Part shown: positions 25,991 through 37,600 of the stretch, piece after piece | Layout of the letters: each line of letters begins with the position of its first letter | How positions within the stretch are numbered: position 1 is the stretch's first letter | DNA from: Trichobilharzia szidati | Lineage: Eukaryota > Platyhelminthes > Trematoda > Strigeidida > Schistosomatidae | Direction of reading: 5' to 3' | Length of the DNA stretch: 64,000 nt | Assembly (NCBI GenBank): GCA_944472155.2 | Contig: OX235279.1 | Location: 118,970,110 to 119,034,109 of the forward strand | The notes under the pieces: generated by a model | What the model saw: the letters and a program-made list of their open reading frames with translations, nothing else | What the model was told of the DNA's origin: nothing | The model's database searches: none | Position numbers and translations under genes: made by a program

Positions 25991-26420
25991 ACAGTACAGC
26001 CAAACAGACATAATGGCGTTATGCCACATTAGTGGCATCCAGTCCCGCAACCTTCTATGAGCTCGACTAGTGAACCAGAGACGCAGACAGCCAAACAAAG
26101 ACTCCCATCTTCCTTCGTTTCCAAAGGGAGAGCTAACCTTGGTGACGATAATCGCCAACGACCACAGACCGAGAAAACTAAAGATGCTGAAAGCCAGAAG
26201 ATATATATCAAAAAGACATACGGCCACAGGTCCACTTACAAAAAATAAAGGGAAGATCTACAAAAAATCCCATCAAACAGCATTCTCTAAGGAAGCAAAA
26301 CAAGAATAAATAAAGCAGCATCATGTATTAATATTATTAGTTTCCAGACCGTAAGTGTTACGACTTCAATTTATGTAAAAATTTCCACTATATATTTTGA
26401 TGGTTAATAAAAATCCGGAT
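25991..26420. other. Unassigned sequence between CR1-like relic and PLE end
   Basis: A plus-strand frame at 26057-26248 encodes a polar peptide (SEPETQTAKQRLPSSF) without a recognisable domain. It may be an ORF1 fragment of a LINE. Nothing else is recognisable. Confidence 0.3.
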
Positions 26421-26500
26421 AAATCTGCTGAAGAAGCTGTGGCTTACACAGCGAAACGCTCAGAAAAATCTTGTTTTGATTTTCTTAACAAGCTGGGATT
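26421..26500 (+). repeat. PLE-type hammerhead-like motif
   Basis: Positions 26428-26457 read CTGAAGA, one A, the arm GCTGTG, loop GCTTA, arm CACAGC, then GAAACG. The stem is a perfect six pairs and the two conserved strands CTGANGA and GAAA are intact. One extra A separates CTGAAGA from the stem compared with canonical hammerheads. The same layout is seen at 4.9, 5.5, 12.4, 19.6 and 58.4 kb, but with different stem sequences, so the structure is conserved while the sequence is not. Confidence 0.6.
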
Positions 26501-27455
26501 AATTTAAATAATTTATAATGAGGTAATAATATTATTCGATTATTTTAAAATAAATTTCCGATAAAATATCTGCATTTTTATTCAGTGAAAACCACAGTAC
26601 GTTAGGATTAAACATGTGTATCGCATCTATTTGTTCCGGCCCGAACACATCTGAATAATGCGATTAGAGGAAATGGTGTAGGGAAGGAGGCATTGGATTT
26701 ATTTCATCGGCATCTAGTCTACTACCCATTGAAAGTGAATACTTGAATAACAATTCTAGCATAGATCATTGACGAAGCAGTCGTCGAACAATAATCAAGA
26801 GTATTTTTGCTATGTAGATGAATTGGGATATTTAGTTATTGAGGCATAACATATTGCTTTAGTTAAGCCGATATTCTTAGGGAAAAGCGCACAGGCAGTA
26901 ACGAGACATTCAGGGTCATATATTATGGGACATAATCAGTCATTATAAATTTTTAATTAACGAAACAAAACACGCGAATAGCATAGTCGGCAGAGCTCAC
27001 TTAGTTAGATATAAGATATATGAAGCATATCGTTTAATAGATGGGGATGCCATTAGGTGATTAGTTAAGTTGCTATAGATGGTGAATTCTTCTATGAACC
27101 TTTATTACCCGAGATAACACAGTCTAATATATCCAATTATTCCGACTAGATATAATAACCTAATGAACACAGTACTTAGAAATGACTGACGTCATTTATA
27201 TAAGCCTACAATGTAGATAGTGGTCAGCTAGGTAATGCCAATATTTGAGCTTACAACAATTTGGAATGATGGACTGAGGGGGAATCATCAACCAAGAATA
27301 ACAACCACCTTACACTTAGTAGTCACTTACTACAGCAAAGCTGCACTATTTCAAAAACATTCTGTACAAGCTAAATGGCTCAAAATACTTTCCCAAAACA
27401 GATCTCAAAGATGCTTATTCGCAGGTTCTTTTTGGCAAAGCTTCTACTGAGCGCG
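26501..27455. other. No gene recognised
   Basis: AT-rich sequence with no conserved frame. The ORF at 27235-27450 has no recognisable domain. The palindrome GAGCGCGCGCGCTC at about 27450-27463 marks a change to a higher-GC segment that probably begins the following CR1-like element. Confidence 0.4.
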
Positions 27456-28052
27456 CGCGCTCCTTGAATACGACGTGCTTTTTCCTCTCTGACCGGAAAA
27501 TACCTATTTCCGGAATTAATCGCTTGAGAAACCTGATCTCTCTAGCCAGTAAATTAAATTCAACCATTACTTACATATTGAATCTCTGTGTGATAAGTCC
27601 AGCTGTCTCAAACTACTGCCAAATCTTCAGGTGCCACTTTTGTAGCAGCATCTTCCTCACTAGTTCAGATAAACGAGACTTGTTGGTCTACCACGTGATT
27701 GCAGTGAAGCCGATCATCCAGAAAATACTAGGTAAAGTCGAAAACCTTTTCTTTTTCTTGTCTTTTACTTCATCAGTCTTATGATTGTTATTGTGGGTAG
27801 ATACTGCTGCACTCTTATTCGTATATGGCATAAGTTTTAGTAATTGTCAATACGGCTGTCGAAAGTAGCCTTAGAAAAAGCACAAAAACACCATATTCTG
27901 CGGCCACAAGGGCTTCAGCCAGAGAAGGCAAAACCCAGGGACACCAACCCGTTCCCGCATACTGATCCAAAAGACTCGTGTAGGTCTCGTCTGTTCTGAT
28001 ACTACGCCTGCATTGCCACAATCTAGTACTGAAACGGCACAAGCAATACCAG

Positions 28053-28657
28053 GTGGAAAGGATACCACACCTGCACCCACTAAAAGTCAGTACGAGAAAC
28101 ACAGCAAAACCAAAAGGAAACGCTCAAGACATCATTAGAGCACTAAGGCGTCATCAAAGAAGGGAGTCGAATGTCAGGCGTATAGTGTCACCGTCTATAA
28201 AACTGACTCAGCTTTTGAATGCAATTTTCGCAAACGATGGGCACACTGCCGTTGTGACAAAGGGGTGCCGAAATCATACTACGAGTTCTTGAGAAATAAC
28301 TCATGCCGGTGGTTTTGGTACAACTGTCCACTTTGTCGCCCTGGCACAGTCCTACACAGCGTGTCTGCGATAGCAGAAACAACAAGTCGCTCCTGTCCGA
28401 ACACAGTCTCATGCAGCTACCCACCTGCTAACACCACACTGCCAAAACTCGGTACAGACAGTAAGAAGGACACTTCAATCCAACTGACTGCAAATGCTAA
28501 TCTCCACAAGGTGAAGATTTCCAAGGTTGCACCCGCAACATCAGGGAAAGATAGAATTGCAAAAGCACCACTTGCATCCACTAGCAAGATTTGCAACACA
28601 GCAGAGGCTGGCCAAAACCTGATGAATACTAAAGTTATTGATGCTGCAAAGGAATAA
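28053..28657 (+). pseudogene. CR1-like ORF1 fragment
   Basis: Two overlapping frames (28053-28292 and 28265-28657) encode basic, Ser/Thr/Lys-rich protein. A cysteine cluster YNCPLCRPGT lies at about 28321-28347, preceded by CDKGC-like sequence in the other frame, which hints at a PHD/zinc-finger-like region as found in some CR1 ORF1 proteins. The function is probably RNA binding or chaperone activity by analogy. No confident domain assignment is possible. Confidence 0.45.
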
Positions 28658-28726
28658 AACTAGCCAAAGGCTAAACCTAAGTCTAAGGTCAGTCGGTCTA
28701 ATTCTCTTATCCTTTTTAATGTACTT

Positions 28727-30490
28727 GTGAGCAAGGATAGCTTGTTTGAACAACGGGCCCTGTTTGATCAGGAACAGTGGTCCAACTTGTACAATAAATT
28801 ATGTCTCAACATTAGTTCAGCGAAATTGTACAGGTTGAACAGGGGTGTCCACACGCCTCAGGGTAAGCCACCCCCATTAAGGGTTACACTGGACTCTGCC
28901 GAAGAGGCCGAAAGAGTACTGTTAATGGCTCAGGTACCAGCTATCGACAGAAGTTCGAGCATAAGGGTGAGACAAGACAGACCATGGGCTATCAGACAAA
29001 TGGCGAGGGAGTCACCGGAACTGATGCCTTCTATCTCTATGGTCGTACACGGTGTTCCGGAGCTGGAAACGGGCACTGCTTGTGAAAAGCACATGTATGA
29101 CGTACAGCAATGGAGATGGCTGTCATCTCAGATGTCTCTTGGCGCTTCTGGAGCAATCTCCATTTTCCGACTACCTCGCCCCGCTCATCTCACACTGATT
29201 AGCTCTCCAAAGCTGCCAAGTGTCACATTCAACTCCCCCAAGCAGTTGGCCATAGCACTTCAACGGTGGTATGAGACCAAGAGAAAAATGAGAGGACACA
29301 TCCGATGCTGCGAAAGCAGACCTCGAACCATAAGGAGGCAGCGAATTGAGGCTTTAATAAGTCCCCAAGCTTCAGTGATACTAGAGCAATGCAGTTCTGA
29401 GAAAAACAGTCTGTGTCACCTAAGTGTCCTGCCTAAATCCATGGAAAAACTACAACGGGCCGGTTCCATCGGAATTGGTCAACTAGTCCCAGCATTAAGT
29501 CCCCTTCCAGCAGACAGCTTCACGCAAACTACCCCACAGCAGGCTGAGGTTGTGGGACTCACTGTCAGCCTCCCATATAGCAATGTGAGGAGGCTGAGAG
29601 GAAAAGTAGGCGAACTCCGAAATCTCCAAGCACACCTACAACTAAAAATGATCATTCTCACTGAAACATGGCTAACCTTTACTATCGCCGACAACGAAAT
29701 CAGTACAGGTGATATGGTTCTGGTCAGGAGAGGTAGGGATAATAAGGAAGGAGGGGGAGTTGCTACATTCTTTGACAGGCAACTTAAATGTGTGCGCGCA
29801 ATGGAACCACCCCTTTTTGAACTCCCAGACTCCATATGGTGTCATTTCATCGTAGGCCACACCAAGCATTTACATGGTAGCATCTACCGATCACCCACCT
29901 GTGGGGCGGAGCACAATTAACTACTGCCCAGCACTATCAAAGGGATACGAGACTTGGGCTATGACCAAATCACCATAGCGGGAGATTTCAATGTCTCATC
30001 ACTGAACCTTGGTTCGGGTTATGCTTAGGGAAAATTCGGCCGAAATCTACTGCAAACTATTCGAAATATAGGACTGACTCAGAATGTTGGAGACGATACT
30101 AGGTGGGGCCTTAGCGGACTAGACTACATTCTAACTAGTGACCAACTACTCGTCGAAAAGGTCCAGATCATGGCTCCTCTAGAAAGTAGTGGCTATGCAG
30201 TCATAGGTTTCGATCTTGTTCTCCGTGAGCACTTGCAGTGCGACGTTACGCGACCACGTCTGTGCTATAGCAAGGCAGACTATGCTGAAATGAGGAGGCT
30301 CTTGTCCGACGCAGATCAGCCCTTAGCATGGGATGAGCTCTCTGTGCATGAACACTGGGAGGGGGTAAAAAAGATTATTCATAAAGTAATCTCGGATACC
30401 GTCCCTTTAGTCACAGCACAGCCCAAAAGAAAGTCATCATGGTCAAAGAGACGCACGCAACGTATTCTGCAAGCAAAGCGGAAGGCTTAG
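28727..30490 (+). pseudogene. CR1-like ORF: linker and APE-type endonuclease region, broken
   Basis: The first frame (28727-29920, 397 residues) starts with a polar region and ends with an APE nuclease start: MIILTETWLTFTIADNEIST, RRGRDNKEGGGVATFF, then HGSIYRSPTC. After a stop near 29919, a second stretch reads DQITIAGDFNVS (the GDFN motif of the nuclease) and GLDYILTSD. The last part, 30170-30490, matches the region between nuclease and RT. Glu in LTETWL and Asp/Asn in GDFN are conserved catalytic residues; the C-terminal SDH motif is not seen. Confidence 0.7.
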
Positions 30491-30768
30491 TCTACGTGGC
30501 GCGTATCTAAGAGTCGGATCGACGACGATGCATACCTGGAACTCAGGAACCGGTGCAATGCAAGAGTCAGGAGGGACAGGAGGTCATTCCAGGCTAACCT
30601 TGCCAAAAACTCCTAGCAAACCCCAAGAACTTGTACCGATTTATGTCGTAAAGCAAACCAACTAACCTGGTGGCATGCGCCTTTGTAGGCCCAAACGGTC
30701 AATATCTCACTAGTCTAGAGATGGCTGAAACATTCAGTTTAGCCCTCGCCAAATAGGTAAACAGCAAT

Positions 30769-31461
30769 GTGGGTATTACCGTTACGGACCAAAATGGTGG
30801 CACCACTATTTCACAGGAGGAAGACCTAATGGCTACTCCCCAAATAAACCCCGTAATAGTACTAGGGAAGCTACAGCGACTCATACCTGGGAAGTCCCCA
30901 GGTTGTGACGACATCAGGACACCTGTTCTGAAACAGTGCACCGAAGCTCTCTGTAGGCTCTTATGCGACTGTTTGCAACACTCGATGGATTTGGGGAAAC
31001 TGCCAAGGGAGTGGAAAAGAGACAACATTTCTCCTATCTTCAAGGTTGGGGATAGGCAAAATCCCACTAGTTATAAACCAGTAGCTCTACTCCCAGTGGT
31101 ATCAAAAGTGCTGGAAAGTATTATTGACGATCACACGAGGGATTACTTCGATAGGTCTAAAATACTTCATGGAGCCCGACACGGTTTCAGGAAAGGCAGA
31201 TTGTGTGTAACAAACCTATTATCAACTTGGTACGATTGGACGTCATGCTGGGATATGAATGTTCCAGTCAATATGGTCTTCCAAGACTTCGCGAAGGCAT
31301 TTGACACAGTTCACCATGACCGTCTCTTACACAAAAAAAGAAGTCAGGCAGGTATAGGTAAGCCACTTCTGTCATGGTCAAAGGACTACCTAGCTGAAAG
31401 GCAATTTTGCACTAAGGTCAATCGAGTCCGAACATCTTGGCACAGCTCGCCATCAGGATGA
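30769..31461 (+). pseudogene. CR1-like reverse transcriptase, truncated before the YADD box
   Basis: 230 residues with the LINE RT blocks KSPGCDDIRTPVLKQC, LPREWKRDNISPIFKVGD, SYKPVALLPVVSKVLE, HGFRKGRLCVTNLL and VFQDFAKAFDTVHHDRLL (first catalytic Asp). It ends at VRTSWHSSPSG, where the family normally continues with a PQG block and YADD. Instead a stop occurs and the 3' UTR follows, so the active site is incomplete. Confidence 0.8.
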
Positions 31462-31754
31462 AGATACCGGAGGAATAACTGGTGAAAGGATCAACTCCAT
31501 TCACAGTAGTAACAGTCTTAACACACCTCATACTGCAAACCACATCTAATTAATCCTAGCACTACTCCTTTTGGAGTCAAGCAAAGCTACGACAGTCAAG
31601 TGGCCGGACGAGCTACGCAGAAGTTTACCGAAGATCAGGAGCCTATACCTGACAATCAAGAGGCGAGCACAAAGAAATCAAATTGGTTTATACTAGCTAG
31701 TGAAAGCGACATTGGATATTGGATACTGCACTATCAACCTTCAATATTTGATTT

Positions 31755-32725
31755 GTTTTGGTCAAGTATAATTTTTTGCCTTTCGGTTCAAAGATTTCAC
31801 CTACATTGTTTCAGAAAGTAATAGATGAGATGACAGATGGTTATCATGATTTTGAATCTTACAAAGACGACATTATGGTGCAAGGATTGAACATCGAATG
31901 AACGTCTTTAGAAACTGTTCAGGAGTTTTTGTGAAAAAAGCTATTCTGGTTAGTACGTCTAATTGTTGTTGTTGTTATCCGTATCATGCTTAAGATACAC
32001 AGTAGACTCCAAGGGTTTCATACCTGATGCTAATTGTTTGGCACCCCTAATTCAACCACCTTCACCTAATAATATGTCGTCGTTCAGACCATGGATTGGT
32101 ATTTTTCATTTTTATTTCAGATTCATTCCCAATTTCACTTTTTGTTATTGTTTCCAATCGATAATATAAGTGGGAGCAACAACATGAGTATATCTGAAGA
32201 ATTCTGGCGCATTGTGGACTTAGGGGCGCTGTCCCACTTAAGTAGATGCACTCGAATTTGTTTGTCCCAAAAAATCTGCAGTGTGCCCGAAAATAATGCT
32301 AGCTGGGTTGCGAAGAACTTTTGAGTTTCTTAATACACAGGCTTTCATAACAGCTTTCTCACTGAAATATAATCCTGTCCTCACTACAGATGCCTCCGTG
32401 AGCATAGCTGCAGGACTTGAGCGAAATGGACAACCTGTTATTTGTTTTTCACGGTACATAATTAAGAGCCAACCAGGGTACTCACAAACCCAGGAGGAGT
32501 CTAGCAGTTATACGGGCAATAATACGTTTGCACAAGTATCTCTTTAGCACCATGTTTCACACAGTTACTGATCATCGGGCTTTAAAATTCATGTACAATC
32601 CAGAAAATTCTTTGAATAGATCAACTACTGCTATGTTTCAACGATCGAATTTAGGACTAAGTACAAATGATTTCACTATTGAACACACAAGTCTAAGGAC
32701 ATACCTAAAGCAGAATTCTTCTTAC
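31755..32725 (+). pseudogene. Ty3/gypsy relic A: RT end and RNase H
   Basis: Translation in several frames gives PTLFQKVIDEMTDGYHDF, SYKDDIMVQG (a decayed palm box), IPDANCLAPLIQPPSPNN and, at 32281-32547, LTTDASVSIAAGLERNGQP and SRYIIKSQPGYSQTQEESS, the RNase H start (TDAS) and following helix. The order and spacing fit a Ty3/gypsy pol. The copy is riddled with stops. It is cut off at about 32729, where gypsy element B begins in the opposite orientation, so B may have inserted into A. Confidence 0.7.
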
Positions 32726-32729
32726 GCTT

Positions 32730-33068
32730 TTAGAGGCTGACGGTATTGACTTTCGCGAATTGTATGGAGTATACTGACGCAAGATCTTATACAGACAACT
32801 TCTATAGTATTCGTTTCTCGTGTACCAAAGATAAAGCAAAAGGCAAGATTGATCGTCCAAAGTACGAGATACATTTCGGGACCAAATCGCGGGCTGAAGT
32901 GAATGCTAGTGATCGTGCACGCACGTGACACGACGGAGTACCAAATGGCATGGATGCTTGACCGGAAGCCTTCAGCTAAACAAGTCGACTTAAACAGTGA
33001 GGGTTAGCATCCAATGTTCAGTGATGATTGCTGTGGTCAATAATTTTGGGGAATTGCTTACAGCTACA
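32730..33068 (-). repeat. 3' LTR of gypsy element B
   Basis: Almost identical to 37601-37939. On the minus strand it begins TGTAGCTGTAAGC and ends CAGCCTCTAAA. Visible differences from the 5' LTR include ACAGACAAC against ACAAACAAC, GTGTACC against GTGTTCC, and a few bases at the TGTAG end. Confidence 0.88.
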
Positions 33069-33554
33069 GGGTTGTGTGGACCCTAAGATAGAACCAGCCG
33101 GAAGTAAAAAAGCTCGATGGTTCCCTTAAGGGTGAAAAAACTCTTCCCAGCGGCTTGGTGGAGTGCCTAATGGTCTGTCTGCCTATGCTAATAGTGTGTT
33201 TGTACATGGCTTCCTTGATGTTGTTCGTTAGATCTCGTGCTTCGTTTGATTCTTGTCCAGTGCCCGTCGCACCTGAAAAAGAAAACAAGAATGCTAAGAA
33301 CCTTGTTGAGTAAAATGTACCAAATCAGCGTTTTAAAAAATGATGTGCATCTACGATACAGTAAAATGATATAAAGTTTAAAACATCGAAATAAGTATAC
33401 ATCTAATTTTGTTGAGTGCATGTATAATGTACGGTTATAGGAAAAAATCTTTTACTTATGTTCAGTCATGCTACATAAAAAGTTGATGTGTCTGAAAAGA
33501 AGAAATAATAACTAATACCACAAACGAATGAGTTGGGTGAACTGCACCACTCAG
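33069..33554. other. Non-coding part of gypsy B between integrase and 3' LTR
   Basis: No protein domain is seen. On the minus strand a TTTTTCAG acceptor-like site at about 33275 precedes an open block, and no clear polypurine tract sits just before the 3' LTR. This may be an untranslated region or a small later insertion. Confidence 0.35.
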
Positions 33555-34620
33555 TTATGTGATATAGGTGTGAAGATATTCTGGGAATCTTACGTTACAT
33601 CCAGGATACGTTCTCTTAGAGGGCTCGACAGAAGGTTCGTTGGCTTTCGCCGTGCTAGGGAGTTCTTCGAGGATTAAAGGATTTTCAATTACTTGTGGAT
33701 TATTGGGTACGCTTAGCTCTGGGCTAATAGGATTACCTTCCAAGTAAGCCCGTTTCAGACGGTCAATGCTAACGATGTCTTCGAGGCCCTATTTGTCTAA
33801 GACAGAAAATTTATCCGTACGTTTAATTACTTCATATGGTACGTCATACGGGGGTTCTAGAGGGTGACGCACACAGTCGCGACGAACAAATACGTGTGAA
33901 GAAGTTTTCAAACACGGGTGAACAAAGACATCAATGGACTGTGGTCGAAGGGGAGCAGGTTTAACTGAACGCATTGTGATTGTAAGCCTGCTGACGTATG
34001 AGGCGTGATCTATCCCTGGTGGGATGCTAGAGGGAGAGACAAACTCACCTGACAGTCGTAGTCTTGTGCCATATACCAGCTCAGCGGAAGTAAAACTAAC
34101 ATCGGTTTCCAAGGCGTTTCGTATCCCCATGAGAACTAACGAAAGTGGTTCAGTCCAATGGGTATGGTTTGCAGCTGATCAACTGGCCTTCAACTGCCTG
34201 TGTAGACGTTCTACCATGCCATTAGCTTGAGGATGGTAGGCTGTTGTTCGAAAACGCATGCAACCTATGATTTTGTCAGGGCGAAGAATAAGCCGCTTAC
34301 GAATTACCGCCCGCGATCTGTTGTTATGGAGGATGGGCATCCAAAGTTTGCAATGCATCTTTCGACAAAGACGCGTGCGACTGTTCCAGCAGATACATGC
34401 TTGAGGGGTACTGCTTCAGGCCATCGTGTGAAACGGTGGATGCAGGTTAAGATATGGGTATATGTATGAGATCCTGGAAAGGGTCCAACCAAATCTACAT
34501 GTACGTGTTCGAAACGAGCATCTTGGATAAGAAAGGTGCCAAGAGGGCTTTTGGTATGTCTCACTACCTTGCATTTTTGGCAAGCTGAGCGCTTGTGTGC
34601 CCATTCCCTTACTTCCTTAT
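33555..34620 (-). pseudogene. Gypsy B integrase, broken
   Basis: 34564-34304 encodes FEHVHVDLVGPFPG (first Asp of the DDE triad), TCIHRFTRWPEAVPL and FGCPSSITTDRGR (second Asp). After stops, 34130-33789 has FTSAELVYGTRLRLSGEF and the C-terminal PPYDVPYEVIKRTDK. 33743-33555 is a Pro/Ser-rich tail. The zinc-binding HHCC region upstream (about 34620-34860) and the catalytic Glu region are disrupted, so the integrase is dead. Confidence 0.75.
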
Positions 34621-34874
34621 TAATACCAGGTCAACAAAACCGACTAGTCACGAGGTTGACGGTAGTTTGAATATCTGCGTGGAATAAGCGATGCAACGTA
34701 TTGAAGACGTTATGGCGATAACTTTTAGGCACGATGGGGCGAGGAGTATTCGTGGAAATGTCCCATGCCTAAGGGTTTCTTGGCAAATTGCAGAGTTGTT
34801 TTCGACAACTCATGCTGAATCTCAGTATCTTCTATTTGAAGACGAACCACTTTCACAAAGTCTATGCCCTCTAT

Positions 34875-35840
34875 TTAGGTGAAGGAACAAATGCGCGACA
34901 AAGCATCTGTCACAGTGTTGTTCACCCCGGGTATATGGCGAATATCCAATGTAAACTGTGAAACGTGATCCAGTTGTCGTGATTCTCTAAGTGAATACTT
35001 AATTGAAGTTGAGTTCAGAGAGTACGTCAGAGGTTTGTGGTCAGAGAAAATTATGAATTCACGAGCCTCGACTAAATGTCGAAAATGGCGTATAGCACAG
35101 TACATAGCCAGAAGTTCTCTTCCGAATGTGCTGTACTTCGTTTCTGGTAATTGTAGGCGCCTCGAGATAAAGGCGATTGGTTGCCACTCTTTGTTAACTA
35201 GTTTTTGCAGAACTGCGCTGATTGCAGTTTCTGATACATCAACCGAGATACTTAACGGTGCCGTTGGATCCTGATACATTAGAAGTGTGGCATCCGCAAT
35301 ATCCTTTTTAACCTGAGTAAAAGCATTTCGAGCAGACGCGTCAAGTTCGATAGACTTGTTATTCCCTCGAAGAAGGTCTGTCAATGGCTGAATCAGAGAG
35401 GCACAGTTGGGAATAAACCGTCGGTAATAACTTACCAAGCTGTTAAAAGTGAGAAGACTTTTCACTGTCTGTGGCTCAGGAAAGTTCAGTGTCACCTCAA
35501 CTTTACTAGCCAGTGAGCGAAAACCCATGCAGTCAATGGTGTGGCCCAGAAATTCAAGTGAGTCAACGCCTATCAGATACTTTTGAATATTAGTGGTTAC
35601 ACCATGTAGGTGCATCCTCTCAATCGCCAAGCCCAAGTGCCTAAGGTGAGTTTCCTTGTCTGGACTGGCAATAAGGCAGTCGTCTAAGTATGCATGTACA
35701 AAGTCGAAACCGCGAAGTACTTCGTCGAAGAAGCGTTGGAATGTTTGTGCTCCATTCCGGAGACCGAATGGCATACGTCGAAATTCAAAAAGTCCGAAAG
35801 GCGTTATGATAGCCATTTTCGGAATATCTTCTGTTGCCAT
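34875..35840 (-). pseudogene. Gypsy B reverse transcriptase and RNase H
   Basis: 321 residues open. RT: FEFRRMPFGLRNGAQTFQRF, then VHAYLDDCLIAS, the catalytic YLDD, then FLGHTIDCMG. RNase H starts with SISVDVSETAISAVL (the first Asp kept, normal TDAS changed to VDVS) and contains ELLAMYCAIRHFRHLVE and FSDHKPLTY. The end is IRHIPGVNNTVTDALSR. It is the best kept part of element B. The connection to the first RT part has a frameshift. Confidence 0.85.
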
Positions 35841-35907
35841 CGGGATTTGGTTATACGCTTTAACCAGGTCGATTTTAGAGAATATGATCGCTCAGATAAT
35901 GTTGCCG

Positions 35908-36612
35908 TCAAGTCGTGTATGTGGGGCAAAGGGTAGCAGTCAGGGTTGTTTTGGCATTCACTCGCCAGTAATCACCATTAGGCCGCCAAACACTGCTATC
36001 CTTTTTCGGTACCATATGCAGTGGGGATGCCCATGGACTATTCGATGGCCGAATGATTCCAAGGGTGAGCATGTGGTCGAATTTATTTCTAGCAATTCTC
36101 AGTTTGTCAGGAGCAAGTCGTCGTGCTTTAGATGTCACGTGTTGGCCTGAGGTTATGATGTGATGCATAACATTGCTGGTCATACACGGTAGATCAATAG
36201 ACGGACAATTAAGTTCCGAGTGCTTATCAACAATCGGTTGGAATGTTGGATCAAATATTGCCTTCTTCTTAACGAGTGACAAGCTATGGCCTACGTAGGT
36301 GATGCGTTTAATAGACAGTCTTGTAGTACCGTCTATCAGCCGTTTTCGGTGGACGTCTACGAGTAAATCATGATGGTTAAGTAGGTTAGTGCCAATGATG
36401 GGCATTGTGACTTCAGCGAGAAAGAAAATCCACTGAATAGGTTTGCTTAAACCTACGTTCAGATAGACATGTTTCCTACCAAAGTTTGCAATTGGTTTTT
36501 CATTCGCAGCCTTTAAGGTGAATGTAGGTTCCTTCTGTCGATCTGCTGCTGGAGCAGGAAGGACAGTGACTTTGGCGCCTGTGTCGACTGAATAACGGGT
36601 CTGGCTGACCAC
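35908..36612 (-). pseudogene. Gypsy B protease and start of RT
   Basis: SVDTGAKVTVLP near the start is the aspartic protease active site (DTGA), and MPIIGTNLLNHHDLLVD is the protease C-terminal block. The frame continues into RT: LGIIRPSNSPWASPLHMVPK and WRPNGDYWRVN, where the family usually has CGDYRRLN. It ends in a frameshift near 35908, and RT resumes at 35840. The frame differs from gag, as expected for frameshifted or broken gag-pol. Confidence 0.82.
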
Positions 36613-36659
36613 ATCATGGATGTAAAGTAGGCGGCTAGTGCAATCGGCAATGGTTGCCG

Positions 36660-37487
36660 CTAACGCGTGGCGGCGGGATAGTTTCCCACAGACTTTGAGA
36701 TATGGCCGAAATTACAAGGTTTTCGGCAACATTTCGCTTCCTGGCCATTGGTGTTGTGGTACCAGCACCAGTCAAGGTTTTTTAGCGAACGTGGCTTGGA
36801 CTTACATCGACCACGTGAGTTTCGTCGTTGAGGGGATTTAGGACGACCGTAGGAGGAATTACTAGGCATATTTGACCTATGCATCTGCTGGATGGAGTTG
36901 CACAACTCTACCACTGCAGTATCCTTACTCAAAGTCTGTTCGGCCACCGAGCATATTTCACGAGCTGACCGTTTAGTCGTTTCCAGAATTTTATCTGCAG
37001 AAATAGCTAAGTCATCCATAAGAACACCCTGAAGTTTCACCGGCACAGTCTGTAATGACTGTGGCAGTTTGGATAAGAAGAGTTCTCTGAAAAGTCCTTC
37101 ATCGAACTGATTTTGGCCAATAACCTCTCTCATTCTTGTCAGCATGCTCATGGCTGACTGATCCCCTAACTCAATGTTACGAAATAATTCGTCCAGACGC
37201 TGTCGATCCGTGAGAACGTTTCTCCTGAGGAGGGATGCTTTAAGAAACTCGTAAGAGTTACTTACCTCTGGACTCGACATCTGCACAATCACGCAATTGC
37301 TGAATTCCCGCTGTAAGGCGTGAATAACTGCGAGAAACTGTGAACGTTGATCGGTTGTGCCATGCTCACAAAAATCACACTCAGCTATCTGAAACTATGT
37401 TTCAGCATTATCTGGCCAATATGGTACGAGCTGAATTGTTTTGGCAGTTGAGCGAATACGAATAACCTTAGGGCTGAGATCACTCAT
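36660..37487 (-). pseudogene. Gypsy B gag with CHCC knuckle
   Basis: The frame starts MSDLSPKVIRIRS at 37487 and runs to 36660, about 275 residues, with one in-frame stop near 37397 before an uninterrupted stretch from 37292. It contains EFLKASLLRRNVLTDRQRLD and LFLSKLPQSLQTVPVKLQG, typical CsRn1-group capsid segments. Near the end is CWYHNTNGQEAKCCRKPC: Cys, then His three residues later, then Cys and Cys. This replaces the usual CCHC knuckle. Gag forms the particle and packages RNA. Pol follows in a different frame. Confidence 0.8.
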
Positions 37488-37600
37488 GACGAAATGTATG
37501 TCGATTACAATATAGTACAAGAACAATCACAAAATGAACGAACTCACTGGGTTTATCTGCGTATTTATTGAAGATGAAGTTCGCGGTTGGGCTCACCAGT

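Larger units (their letters stand above)
27460..31735 (+). mobile_element. CR1-like LINE with ORF1, endonuclease and RT, internally deleted
   Basis: The order is: a GC-richer leader, a Cys/His-containing peptide at about 27620-27700 (CHFCSSIF...H), an ORF1-like basic region (28053-28657), an RNA-binding-like and APE endonuclease region (28727-29920 and 29930-30490), RT fingers and palm (30769-31461), then directly the family 3' UTR (31462-31710). The RT stops before the YADD box: about 1.2 kb of ORF2 present in the 24-26 kb copy is missing. Stops and shifts divide ORF2 into four pieces. CR1-type LINEs insert by target-primed reverse transcription and use APE nucleases. Confidence 0.75.

Noticed and set aside
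27235..27784. Plus-strand ORFs before the CR1-like element
   Set aside because: Only a short Cys/His segment is suggestive; the rest is not recognisable, so no separate gene is called.
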